Shown here one piece after another: positions 12,266 to 27,000 of a DNA stretch of 64,000 nucleotides (its first letter is position 1; every line of letters begins with the position of its first letter). The notes below the pieces were generated by a model that saw nothing but the letters and a program-made list of their open reading frames with translations, had not been told where the DNA came from and ran no database searches. The position numbers and the translations under genes are program-made. The stretch comes from Entophlyctis helioformis. Lineage: Eukaryota > Chytridiomycota > Chytridiomycetes > Chytridiales > Chytriomycetaceae. Location of the stretch: assembly GCA_025526915.1 (NCBI GenBank), contig JAHLKH010000064.1, forward strand, positions 1 to 64,000, read 5' to 3'.

Positions 12266-15200
12266 ATGCGGTCGGATTTCAAGGTGGGCGGGCGACGCAT
12301 GAAGACAGACACGCACGCCTGAAGACAGACAGACACGCTTGAAGACGGCAGGATGCTGACGTGCGCCCGTGCCAGTTCTCGAACCTGTGCGGCACCGTGT
12401 ACAAGACAGGCAACGTGCTGTTCACGCCCGACGGCAACTCGCTCATCTCGCCCGTCGGCAACCGAGTCACCGTCTTTGATCTGGTCAAGTGCGTCGCTTG
12501 CGTGCGTGCGTGCGTGCGTGTGTTGCATGCCGGCCGCCTGTGCGACTGGCTGGCTAGCTGGCCAACCAACTGGCCAACTGGCCAACTGGCTGACTGGCTG
12601 GTAGACTGGCTGACTCGCCGTATGCTGCCGTATGCTGACCAACTGGCCGATCGGTGCCCGCCTGCAGCAACAAGTCGTTCACGATGCCGTTTGAGAACCG
12701 CAAGGACATTGTCCGCATGGCGCTCTCGCCCAACGCTGCGCTGCTCATCACCATCGACGAAGGTGCGTCGCTGTCGCCTCTGCCCCCTTGCATGCCGTGC
12801 CCGCACATGCGCTGCATTCAACGCTCGCTCGCTTCGCTTCACAGCACCAACAGCACCAACAGCACCAACAGCAGCACCAGCAGCGTCGCCCAAAAGAAAA
12901 ATCTTGGCTGACCCTTGGATTGGACAGACGGCCGTGCGCTGCTCGTCAACTTCCCCAAGCAGGTGGTCCTGCACCACCACAGCTTCAAGGCGCCCGTCAA
13001 GGACATTGCCTTTAGCCCCGACGGCCGCTTCATTGCCGTCTCGCACGAGAAGCAGGTCCACATCTGGAAGGCCCCCGGATTCACGCTCGAGTTTGCGCCG
13101 TTTGTGCTGCACCGCGTCCTCACGGGCCACTACGACGCCGTGACGTCCGTGTCGTGGTCGTCCGACTCCAAGTTCCTCGTCACTGGCAGCAGAGACATGA
13201 CCTGCCGCGTCTACTCCATGTCCCTCGACAACAGGTTCCCGGGCGCCGTGCTTACGGGCCACAACGACGTTGTCGTCGGTGCCTGGTTCGCCAAGGATCT
13301 GGCCAGCATCTACACCGTCGGCCGCGACGGTGCGCTGTACCAGTGGTCCATCAACAACAACGGATCGTGGGCTGTCGATGATGCACAGGAGGAGGAGCAG
13401 CAGGAGGAAGAGGAAGAAGAGGAGGAAGAGACGGGTAGAGGACCCCGGAAACAGACCAGCGCCGTCAAGCGTCGCAAGGGCGACGAGGGCAAGAAGATCC
13501 GTGTGCAGCGATGGCGCAGCGAGAAGCGCCACTATTTCAACCAGAACCACGCCAAGATCGTGTCGGCGACCTTCCACGCGCCGTCGGGTCTCTTGTCCGT
13601 GGGCTTTGACTCTGGTGTCTTTGGCATCTGGGAGCTGCCCGACTTTACCAACATCCACACGCTCAGGTTGGTTGGTTTTGGCTCTGCCGCGTTGACTGCC
13701 ACTGGCTGCGGCGCTGTCGGCTCACCGTGCTCTGGACAGCATCTCGCACAAGAAGATCAACACGGTCGCCGTCAACGCATCGGGCGAGTGGCTCGCGTTT
13801 GGCTGCTCTGCCCTGGGTCAGCTGCTTGTCTGGGAGTGGCAGTCCGAGTCCTATGTCCTCAAGCAGCAGGGCCACGACCACGACATGAACTGCTTGACCT
13901 ACTCGCCAGACGGCCAGTTCATTGCCACGGGCGGTGACGACGCCAAGGTCAAGCTCTGGAACACACAGACGGGATTCTGCTTTGTCACATTCACGGAGCA
14001 CTCGGGTGGCATCAGCGCCATCGAGTTTGCGCGCCGCGGCCAGGTCGTCTTCTCGGCCTCGCTCGACGGCACCGTGCGCGCTTTTGATCTGGTGCGCTAC
14101 CGCAACTTCCGCACGTTCACGTCGCCCACCCCTGCACAATTCTCTTGTCTTGCAGTCGACCCGTCTGGCGAGATTGTCTGCGCTGGATCGTTTGACACGT
14201 TTGAGATCTTTGTGTGGTCGGTGCAGACCGGCCGTCTGCTCGACATCCTGCCTGGCCACGAGGGCCCAGTCAGCTCCCTTGCCTTCTCTCCCACGGACGG
14301 ATTCCTCACGTCGGCATCGTGGGACAAGACCGTCCGCACCTGGGATGTCTTTGGCCGCGACAAGCAGGCCGACTCGTTTGACCACCTGTCAGAAGTCCTC
14401 ACGATTGCGTTTGCGCCAGACGGCAAGCACTTTGCTGCCACCACTCTCAGCGGCCAGATCTGTTTCTGGAACCTTGGCCTCGGCAAGCAGGTGGCCACGA
14501 TCGAGGGCCGCAAAGACATTTCCGGCGGTCGCTCTGTTGCCGACCGCGTCACGGCCGACAACTCGTCCGCCGACAAGTCGTTCACGTCGCTCTGCTACAC
14601 ACCCGACGGCGCGGCCGTCATTGCCGGCGGCAACTCCAAGTACGTGTGCATCTACGACGTGGTGTCGCGCTCGCTCATCAAAAAGTTTCAAATCTCGCAC
14701 AACCTGTCGCTGGACCGCATGCTCGAGCGGCTCAACTCGTCCAACATGACCGAGGCCGGACCTATGGGGCTGATTGACCAGTCGGGCGACGCGTCAGACC
14801 TCGAGGACCGTATGGACAAGTCGCTGCCGGGCGTGCAGTCTGGCGACCGCTCGCTGCGCAAGACGCGTCCGCAGGCACGCACCAAGGACGTGCGGTTCGC
14901 CCCCACAGCGCGCTCATGGGCAGCAGCCACGACCGAGGGCCTACTCATCTACTCGCTCGACGAGCGCCTGGCCTTTGACCCGTTCGACCTGGACATGGAC
15001 ATCACGCCCGACAGCGTGCGCGAGACGCTCGCAAGCCAAGAGTACCTCCGCGCACTCGTCATGGCCTTCCGTCTCGGCGAGGCCGACCTCGTGGCCCACG
15101 TTGCCGCTGCCATCCCCTTTGCCGACGTGGCGCTCGTCGTGCGCGAAACACCGCCCAAGTACCTTGACCGTCTCCTCCGCTCGTCATTGCGTTCATGGAC

Positions 15201-15488
15201 ACATCGCCGCGTCTCGAGTTTGGCCTCGAGTGGGTCACGGCTGTCGCGCGATTCCATGGCCGTCTGCTGCGCGATCGCCACACGGAGCATGCCGCTGCCC
15301 TGCGCGCCGTCTCGAAGATCTTGACCCGCAACTATGAGGACCTTGGTCGTGTGTGCGCGGACAACAAGTACCTGGTGGCCTACCTTGTTGACCGCGCTGC
15401 CGATGCCGGTAGCAAGGATGGTGTGGATGCGGGTGCAGACGAGGGCATGGATGTCGATGGCGTGGATATGGCGGATATGGGTCTCTGA
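12266..15488 (+). CDS. PWP2: PWP2, WD-repeat U3 snoRNP/SSU processome protein (one apparent frame break)
   Basis: Exon 1 is only 18 nt (MRSDFK, 12266-12283), followed by 12376-12488, 12668-12762, 12928-13666 and 13740-15488. The protein begins FSNLCGTVYKTGNVLF and carries repeated WD40 blades, including GQLLVWEWQSESYVLKQQGH, YSPDGQFIATGGDDAKVKLW and TSASWDKTVRTWD, then the C-terminal Pwp2 domain (LRALVMAFRLGE and later PRLEFGLEW). Pwp2 is part of the UTP-B module for 18S rRNA processing in the nucleolus. A Glu-rich insert lies near 13387-13440. Near 15170-15192 the frame changes by one missing base between YLDRLL and VIAFMDTSPRLEF. No intron fits, so this looks like a one-base deletion. The gene ends with an Asp/Gly-rich tail. 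Confidence 0.93.
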
Positions 15489-15734
15489 TGCGGGGTTTTG
15501 GTGTTTGCGACGAGCCATTCTCTCGCTCTCTCGCTCCCCCCTTTCGCTGCGCCACGCGATCGGCCCAATATAAACTTCAAGACCTTTTTTATAGCTCGTA
15601 TCCCTGTGACGTGGATTCATTCATTCATGATGGTTTGTGTGTGACGGTGTGACGGTGTGACGGTGTGAAGGTGTGGCGGTCTGGCGGTGTGACTCGAGAC
15701 GATCGGCAGGCCCACTCTCTGGGTTGTTCTTTGT
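15489..15734. other. convergent 3' intergenic
   Basis: Gap between the 3' ends of PWP2 and SEC23. It contains a short GTGTGACG-type tandem run at about 15640-15690. No gene seen. Confidence 0.4.
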
Positions 15735-18793
<3,059 letters not shown>

Positions 18794-18826
18794 AATGGCT
18801 TTGCCGTCAAGTGCGACTCGTGCGAT

Positions 18827-19481
18827 ATGCTGCGCTTTGACGAGGTGTGCGAGGCCGACCTTGCCGACGTCCTGCGCATCGAGCAGCTCGGGTGCGTGCG
18901 TCTGCTGGCCACGCTGCTGGCCACGCCTGCCATCGGCCTGCCATGCTCGCTGCTGGACAAGTCTGCCCCATCGCCCACTGACCCGCCTGGCCGTCAGGTT
19001 CCCGCCCGAAGAGGCTGCCACGCTGGCCAAGATCCAGCTGCGCCATCGCGACGCCCCGCACCTGTTCATTGGTGCCTACGACAACGACGCTGACAACAAC
19101 GACGGCTCGCCGGCCGGCCGCACGCTGGTCGGCTTCATCAACGCCACGGCCACCGTCAGCGACGTGCTGACCCACGAGTCCATGTCCTGCCACGACCCGC
19201 GCGGCGCGACCATCTGCATCCACTCGGTGTGCGTCGATCCGTCGCGCAGACGCCAGGGCGTGGCGCTCGCCCTCTTGGCCGAGTTCCGTCGCCGCCTGGC
19301 TCGGCAGGCATCCGACCCGGCCACCCGCTCGCCACAGTCCTTGGTGCCTCCCAAACGCATTGCCCTCGCTGCGCACGATCATCTCGTGCCGCTCTATGTC
19401 CGCGCCGGCTATACCGTGCTGCGCGAGTCGCCTTTGGTGCACGGCCCTGACAAGTGGATTGAGCTGCAGATGGACCTGTAG
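18827..19481 (+). CDS. AANAT-like GNAT N-acetyltransferase (polyamine/arylalkylamine type)
   Basis: Two exons (18827-18891 and 18998-19481) give 182 residues. The N-terminus MLRFDEVCEADLADVLRIEQ joins in phase to GFPPEEAATLAKIQLRH. Then come HLFIGAY and LVGFINATA, motif A as IHSVCVDPSRRRQGVALALL (acetyl-CoA pyrophosphate loop RRRQGVA), and a C-terminal LVPLYVRAGYTVLRESPLVHG matching the AANAT/Paa1 pattern VPFYEKFGF. Fungal Paa1 acetylates polyamines and arylalkylamines, and the substrate here is inferred from that family. The start codon is only 33 bp from the divergent SEC23 start. Confidence 0.88.
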
Positions 19482-19917
19482 ACTGCTGCCCCGTCGCGCC
19501 GGTGGTTTGTTCGCTGGCTGGCTGGCCCGTTGGTTCCGTGTGTCGCCATGGTTGGAGTCTCTGTTGTATATGAACGTCGATCGCCATTCAGATCCAGCCC
19601 GCTGCTGCACGCCGCTTGCGTCTGCTGTCGTGGCATGCCACAGTGGATCCAGACACTCGACAAAGAGAGCGCTGTGGGAGCACCAACAATGCAGAGCTCG
19701 CTGGACGAGCCGTAAGAAAGTAGTGCAAGCTGCAGTGTGAAAAAGTAGAATGATATTAAGAAGAAAGATAGGAAACCCCGACCCAGACCTAAATGGCATA
19801 AGAACAACCAGACCCAAAAGAAAGCGACACCTCCCCTCCACCAATCCATGACCCTCGTGTCAATAACAACAAACAACAGCTGCATCTGCAGTGGCAGTGG
19901 CGCAAACCACTGCCGAC
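19482..19917. other. convergent 3' intergenic
   Basis: This 436-bp gap separates the acetyltransferase and GH18 3' ends. It is AT-richer around 19735-19790 (AGAAAGATA-type runs). No gene is seen. Confidence 0.4.
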
Positions 19918-21893
19918 TCAAGCATCCGTAAACGTGGCAAACTTGGTCGTAAACTCCAAGAACGTCTGCTCGATCTTGGAGCTCTCTGGCAGCGAGTTGT
20001 TGTTGCCGTTATCGCGGTTGATGGACCAGAACGACAGGAACGAGGCCCACGACGTCGTCCGCGCAAACTCGAGCACAATGTCCGCGTCGCCGAGCGTGAA
20101 CGTGCCGCCGACATCGTTGACGCCGATCATGGGCGTGATGCCCAGGTTGACGTTGAGGCCGAGATCGAGGAGCTGCAGGCGCGCCGACGTCGCGGCCACA
20201 ATGACGGCGTTGGACATGCTGGGCTGCGGCGTGCCGAAATCCAGCGTCATGAGGTTGATGAGCTTGGGCGGGATGCCGGCGTTGATGGACTGCTGGATAA
20301 AGTCGAGGCCGTTCTGCAGGAAGCCGGTCGTCTCGACGGGGAGCGTCCAGATAAACTCGAGGTCCGAGTAGATGGACGAGAGGCCCTTGATGGCCGTGAG
20401 GCGGCGGTCCGTGGCATTGACGTTGTTGAGCGTCGTGCCCTCAATGTCAAAGTCAAAGGTGCGGATGCCGTAAAAGTCAATCATGACGCGGTACGCCGAC
20501 TGGAGCTGCGACACGGTGAGATTGGCAAGGGCGAGCTCGGAGCCGAGAGCGCCGCCAAACGATGCAATGACCTCGGCGCCGTTGGAGCGGGCGTCAATGA
20601 CCTTTTGGTTGATGATGGGGTTGCCTTGGCCGGGAAGAATGTCGTAGATGCCGCCCCAGCTGGGCACGCCGGCGTTGCTGAGCACAAAGGCAAAGTTGAT
20701 GTACTTGAGTCCCTTGGACTTGATGGCCTGGCCAATGTCGAGGTTGAACATGTTCACGTCGGTGTACGGCGAGAAGCGGCGAGGGGGAGGGTGACCGGCC
20801 GACGCTCTTGTGCCATTGGAGCTTGGCATCGGCGCAAGGGACGAGGGAGAGCTTGTTGGTGAGCCAGTCGACGTCGAGACAGTTTCCGGTGGTGGCGACC
20901 TTGATCTTCTTGCTCACGCGGCCGAGCGTCCATTTCTGGTGCAGACCGTCGTGGCAGTTGTAGATGCCGATGGTGGAAGCGCTGCCGGTGACGTTGATCT
21001 TGCGGCCGAACACGTCGGCGCAGAATCCGGTGGCGACGTTGCGGAGACGGTCCTGCTTGTCGACCTGGAAGATGGAGCAGCGCTGGTTGATGCCGAGACC
21101 TTTTGGGTCGAGTGACACCGCCCTGGAGAGATGCGAGTGTGCAGATGGCAGGTGGCAAGTGGCAGATGGCAGATACACGAATCTGGTGAGTGACAACGCG
21201 TCGGACATGTCGGACAAGGGCGGACAACGCGACATGAATGATAATCAATCAACGTACTGCACACTTGTGGTTAAAGTCCTTGTGGCGGATCAGAATGCTC
21301 TTGGGGCGCTTCTCAGCACGGAGTCTGGCATGAACAGAGCCGGCAGGAAGGGCACCGCAGCCCTGCGTCTCAAGAGCGCCAGCGGCCGTGACAACGAGGC
21401 ACTTGGCCGTGGTGGTGATGCCAATCTTGCCGTCGGAGCGCTCAAAGAAGGTCTGGCCAGGTGCCGAAGTGCAGTTGGCGAGAGAGGCCTTGGCGCCGTT
21501 GGTGTTGATCTGGGCATCGGGCACAGTCACGCACCAGCCGGTGATGGTGTGGTTGAGGAACCCATTGGAGTTGATGGGCGGCGGCACAAACGTGGCGCAA
21601 AAGTCGTCGACGGCGAGAGGAGCGCCTTGGACCGTCGGGCCGTTGGTACCCTGGAGAGCGACAAGAGGGCAAAGGTGTGGGGGGTTGTGGGTTCAAGGAG
21701 AAGCAAGCGAGAGGGTCAGGCAACGTCCAGCACACGGGCAAGCGCGTGCAACATGCATGAAAGGTGCATGAATGGTCAGAAGGCACGAGGATGCACGTAC
21801 GACGCAGACGCTTGGGGTTGTTGTGATCCAGACAAGGTTCTGGGCGCTGGCAAGCGAGGCGAGCGAGGCAAGAGCAATGGCGAGAACGTGCAT
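19918..21893 (-). CDS. secreted GH18 (chitinase-like) protein with ricin-type lectin domains
   Basis: Exon 1 (21893-21801) encodes a signal peptide MHVLAIALASLASLASAQ. Exons 2 (21650 to about 21265) and 3 (about 21122 to 19918) follow, about 560 residues in all. The N-terminal half holds two ricin-B/CBM13-like domains (GWCVTVPDA; GFCADVFGR ... HQKWTLG; CLDVDWLTNKLSLVPC ... LQWHK with QxW motifs). The C-terminal half is a GH18 TIM barrel: SPYTDVNMFNLD, INFAFVLSN, EVIASFGGALGSE and the catalytic DFDIEG. Such enzymes hydrolyse chitin, likely in the wall or in prey or host polymers, outside the cell. The reading frame shifts between the lectin and GH18 halves near 20770-20805, next to a CCCTCCCCC run, by what looks like one extra base. 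The exon 2 donor is uncertain. Confidence 0.85.
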
Positions 21894-22781
21894 GGTGGGC
21901 AAGAGAGAGCGTGTATAGTGTATGCAGTCGAGCGACTGGTCTAGGGGTTTATGCACACGGCGGCGTGTCTAGAAGAGGGTTGCTGCAGGTGCGTGTCTTG
22001 TTCTTGCGGCAGTCGCGGTCGTCGATGTGCAAGAGCAGGTGAAGAGGTGCGAGAGCAGGCAGGCAGGCGGGCAGTCAGGCAGTCAGGCGGGTTGGATCTC
22101 AAAAGCGAGCGAGCGAGCGAGCTGGGTTGGCGAGAAGCAGACGGGCGAGCACGCATGCCTTTTGAATGGCAGCGGCGAGCAGGTCACGTTGGCGACGGGC
22201 AGCGGGATGTCGAGGGGGGATGTGATGCTGAGGGGGGCATGTGCGTGCAGCCAGACCCCGCCCGCCCTGAATCGGAGACACAAGGGCGAATCATCTGGCT
22301 GTGCGCATTATCAAATATCAGAGTGGTGCCGGGCAGCGTGTGTCCGACGGCGGCTGCATCTGGACAGCGACTGGGCAGCGACCGGGCAGCACATCATCTG
22401 ACGGCAGCAGTCGGACGGCAGCGGCTGGACCGCCTCTCGTCTGCTTCGAGGCGAGCGTCGGAATGTTTCTGCGGAGATCCAGCTGAGATTGTCGGCGTGG
22501 CGCGCGCGTGTTTGCTCGCGTCACAGTCTGACCACCAATCATGAAACACCATAGGTAATGCCCGATGTTGTTGTCCAAGCAGGCACTCTGGTGGCGACAG
22601 AGGCAGTTGTGGTGATGTAGACCAGGCTGGCAAGCAGTGCACCGAGAACAGAAGCAGACAAAGAAGACAAATAAGGCGTTTGCCAAGACAAGCGGGATTC
22701 ATTGCAGAAGCACGGCTTGGGATGGCGGGCGTAAAAGAAGGCGGTTGCAGCGGGACACAGCCAGACGTGCATTTAAGCAGA
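21894..22781. other. intergenic between GH18 and uS10 genes
   Basis: This 888-bp gap holds the GH18 promoter side and the uS10 3' flank. It shows GGCAGGCAGGC/TCAGGCAG short repeats near 22055-22090 and AGCG repeats near 22100-22120. Open frames here have no recognisable content, and I see no gene. Confidence 0.4.
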
Positions 22782-23313
22782 CTGGATGGTGACCTCGACC
22801 TCGACTCCGGGCTCGATGGAGATGGAGGTGATCTGCTTGACGATCTCCGAGGGGGAGTGGAGGTCGATGAGACGCTTGTGGATCTTCATCTCGTAGGTGT
22901 CCCAGGTCTTGGAACCCTCACCACAGGGGGTCTTGCGGGTGGTGATCTTGAGGATCTTGGTGGGGAGGCGGACGGGGCCCTTGACCTTGAGCTTCTTGTC
23001 CTTTGCGCGGAGGATGAGCTCAGCCGAGACTGGTTCAAGGATGGATGAATGTCAGCGATTGACCGCAGGACTCGACAGGACAGGACAGGACAGGACAGCC
23101 ACATCGGCTGCGACAGCAGAGCATAGTGACAGCACAACAACAGCACAACAACAAGGCAACGACAGCACAACACAACGACAAGACAGACGCACCCTTCTCG
23201 AGGTTCTTGACGTTGCGCGAGGTGAGGGTGATGCGGATGCGGTGGAGGGTGGGCTCGACAAGCTCCTCCTGGCCGACCTTCTTGGCGGGCGTAACGTAAG
23301 CGGCAGACGACAT
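22782..23313 (-). CDS. RPS20: 40S ribosomal protein uS10
   Basis: Two exons (23313-23193 and 23029-22782) give 122 residues. Exon 1 encodes [20 protein letters not shown] and [17 protein letters not shown]. Exon 2 continues [20 protein letters not shown], the highly conserved [15 protein letters not shown] and [20 protein letters not shown], and ends [10 protein letters not shown]. This is uS10, which lines the mRNA entry side of the small subunit head. The length and all invariant stretches match the family. Confidence 0.97.
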
Positions 23314-24010
23314 GGTGGGCGGCGTCGGTGGGTTGGAGAGGGAGGGGGGTGCGCTCAGCGGTTGCGATAGTGCAAGGGAAGAGGGCAAGGCCGGGCGAGG
23401 CGGGCTGAAGAGACGGCGTGTGGCCGAGCAGGGCGGGCGAAGAAAAAAGTCACCTGACTGCACGTGAGCGGGGCTTTTGTCTGATTGGCCGGCGTGCGAG
23501 CTTGAAGAGTGGCTGGCGGCGGAGCGTTTGAAGAGCGTTTGAGTTGCGTTTGAGATTTGTCGGAATCGGCGAGTGTTGAACGGCGTCTGTTCGCTCTCGC
23601 TCTCTCTGTCTGTCTGTCTGTCTGGCGCAGACCAAGAGTGTGACGGACCAGCAGTGACCAAGAGCGGACCGGTGTGCTTGGGTGCGCTTGGGTGCGCTTG
23701 CATACTGCTTGGCGTGCCCTTGGATACCGCATGCGGGGCGTTGTCTTACTGCCCTTGTACTGACGCTGTCGTGTCTTGCTATCTGGCCGCTGGTATCTGC
23801 CTGTCTAGGGCTTGACTGCTACAACACCTACAACTGCAACACCGACAACAACAACAACCACAAGCAGCAGGCGCTCAGCTGGACTGAACACCCTCCTGCC
23901 CACGACCAAGTCTGCCTACTCTGCCCAGTCTGCCTACTCTACCGACTCTGCAGCCGCCTGCTCCACGCTCCTTCCACGCTCCTTCCACGCTCCTTCCACA
24001 CTCGCTGCAC
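23314..24010. promoter_or_regulatory. divergent promoter region uS10 / SANT corepressor
   Basis: This 697-bp gap holds both upstream regions. Visible elements are a CACGTG box (23461-23466), an inverted CCAAT (ATTGG, about 23484-23488), a TCTGTCTGTCTG run (about 23606-23622) and CTCCTTCCACG triplets just before the corepressor start. Confidence 0.4.
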
Positions 24011-27000
24011 ATGTCCGCCGACTATCCATCTCGTCGCGTGTCGGCCTCGGGCTCGGGCTCGGCAGGCAACCCTTCCAACCACCCCTCCAACCATCCTTCC
24101 GCCGCAAGTCTGTCTGCGGGCCAGTCCCAAGACGCCCTGTCCATACCCCCCTCGGGCCTGTCGCTGGACAAGGAGGTACGAACGATCTGCCCTGTCGATC
24201 TCGCGTGTTGGCTGCCGTCTGGCTCGTGTGCTGACCCGCCCTGCCTCTTCCCTCTCCAACCCAGGCTCGCTTGCGAGAGGATCGCTTTGGCCCTGGCTCC
24301 GGATCCGGCTCAATGGGCAGCGGCTTGCCGTCTCGGGGTCCATACGACCGTGATGGTCCGTATGGCGGCCCGATCGCCCAGCAGCAGCAGATGCACCTCC
24401 ATCAGCATCCGCTCTCACATCAGCACCAGCACCAGCATCCGCACCAGCACCAGCACCACCCACACGCTCGGTTCCAGGACGGCAATCCCGACTGGCCCCG
24501 CCAGAGAGACCGCGATGAACGCTGGCCGCCATTGCCCCCCTCCATGCTGCGCGACAACAGAGACCGCGAGCGGGACCGTGAGTGGGACCCTCGGGATCGT
24601 GACAGAGATCGCGACAGAGACCGTGACCGTGACAGAGACGCTCGGGGCGGCAGAGACCACGACAGAGACCGCGACAGAGACCGCGACAGAGACAGGCCGC
24701 AGCGCTTTGACCGTGACAGAGACTTGGACCGTCCCGGCCAGCCACAGCCGCCGCAACAGCCGCTTCAACTCGCGCAGCGTGAATTCATGCGGCCGCGCGA
24801 GGAAGGCTTCCGATCGTACGTTGTTGCTTGCTTGCTGCCCGTCGCTTTTGTCGTATCTGCACGGTGTGTGCTCCCATCGTAGTATGTGTACTAAATTGTT
24901 GCCGCCTGCGTGGCGTGAATGCCAATGGCTAGGTTCTACGAGCGAGACTTTTACCCCCCTCGTCCTGGACCACGCGACTACTATCCCCAACGGCTGAGAT
25001 CGCCCCCTCGTCGCATGCCACTCGACGACTTTGTGCCGCCGCATCAGATGCCCATCCCGCCGCCCTTGTCGCGATCTGCTGCCGGGTATTTGGGCCATGG
25101 ACCAGGCGGCCCCATGCCTCCCTTTGCACGCCGTGGCGCTCCTTATGGCAGACCTTTCGGCATCATGGGCGGCGGCGGCGGGCCTCCCCCAGACATGCTG
25201 CCAGAAGGACTCCGATCCCCACCTCTGCCGCCAACATCGCCGCAACTGCAAGCTTCTGGCTCGTTCCGTACACAGCTTGGATCTCCGCCGAGCCTGATGG
25301 CATCCATGGGCTCTCAGAAGCGCCGCAAGTCTATCCCACAGCCGCCTCTTCAGCCGCCGCACATGCAAGATGCGTACATGACGTCGCCGCCTCAACAGTA
25401 TCGACAGCAGTTTCTCGGAAGGCAAGACAATGGCTCCTTCCAAGAGCCGCATTCGGCCGCCTCTCTCGACTCGTCCATCGACCTCCTGCATCCCAACGGC
25501 AGTGAGATGTCGCGACCACATCCCAGCATGATGCCAAGCTTCCGCGCAGGAGCCAAGGAGCACGCCGAGGACGGCACCATGCCGCGCTCCAGCATCCTCA
25601 AACCCAAGACGCAGGAGCCGACGTCTTCAGACGAAAGCGAAGACGAGGATGACGAGGATGAAGAGGACGAGGACGAAGACGAGGACGAGGACCGCTACGA
25701 TCAGGACTACATTGAGGAGCAGATCGATCGCCTTGATAATGAGATTGCCAAGCACGAGCGCATGCTGGCCACCCTGCGTGCCAAGATGGCGGCCGAGGCA
25801 GCCGAAGCAGAAGAAGCAGCAGCCGCAGCCGCAGCCGCCGCGACAGCAGAAGCCAAGGAGCAGGAGCAGGCGCAGCAGCATCAGCAGGAAAATGCAGATG
25901 GCACACTGCGCCGCAAGGTCGTGGTTGAGAGCCGGCCTGTTCTGACGGATCTTATCCTGGAAGACATCCGCACGCGCGTCATCACGCACAACCCTGTCGA
26001 ATCTGCATCGCACGACGCTGTTATTGAGCAAGTGCTGCGCGACAACCAGGCTCTGGCACGCGAGTTCCACAAGCGCACCTTGACGCGCGCCAAGGTCCTT
26101 GCAGCAGATAGCAGCTTCACTACCAAGATCTACCAAGCACCGTCCGACTATGCTTGTTACAACGAGAACTTGCGTGCCCACATCCGGTTGCGGCCGTACA
26201 TCGTGCAGCATGTGCGCAACAAGGTGCTCGACCTGCGGGAACGCGAGGCGGATCTGCGCGAGGAGTTTGACTCGATGGCATTGGATTGGCGCAAGTCGGT
26301 CGAGAAGCTGGACGCACTCGCACTGGCCTCCAACCCGACTACATCGGCACAGACTGGAGCGAGCGCAGCGTCGCGGTCACAGGGCGGTGCGGCAAGTGCG
26401 AGCATGGCGTCTGGCGGTCTCAGCATCACTGGGTCTGCCCATGCGGCTGCCATGACCGCGAGCGCGGCTGCCAGCCACGATGCTCAACCGCAGGCTGCAC
26501 CGTCTGGCCGCACCACTCGAAGGTCTGGATTCCGCTCGGATGTGGTGCGCACAGAGGCCGAGTGGCAGAACGCTCTTGTCTTTCTCGGCATCGTCCCAGA
26601 CGAAAAGGAAGAGCAGCAAAAGGAGCGGTGTGCCAAGGACCCGCCCATGCTCATCCAAGTCGACGGCCACCGGCCCGTCGTGTTTGTCAACCGCAACGAC
26701 CTCGTCACGGACCCCGTGGCGGATCTTGCCGCCTTCAACAAGAAGATGGACCTGGTCTGGTCGGACGAGGAGCGCGACATCTTCCGCATCAAGCTCACGC
26801 AGTACGGCAAAGACTTTCACAAGATTGCAACGTTCCTGCCGCACAAGTCTACGCAGGACGTCATCCAGTACTACTACCGCGAAAAGGTCAATCTGCGGTT
26901 CAAGCAGCTGCTGCGCCAGAGCTCGGGCGTGGGCCGCGGCCGTCGGCGGCGCGACAAGCTGCTGCACATGGACATCACGCCCAACTTTTACAAGACGTTT

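Noticed and set aside
12500..12640. CTGGC/CAACTGG repeats near the PWP2 start, considered as a regulatory element
   Set aside because: They lie inside PWP2 intron 2 and look like simple-sequence drift.
15640..15700. GTGTGACG repeats considered as a CRISPR-like array
   Set aside because: Short tandem units with no spacers, in a eukaryotic 3' intergenic gap.
21951..22544. Open frame of about 197 codons downstream of the GH18 start
   Set aside because: Low-complexity, no recognisable motif, no splice logic, and lies in promoter-side sequence.
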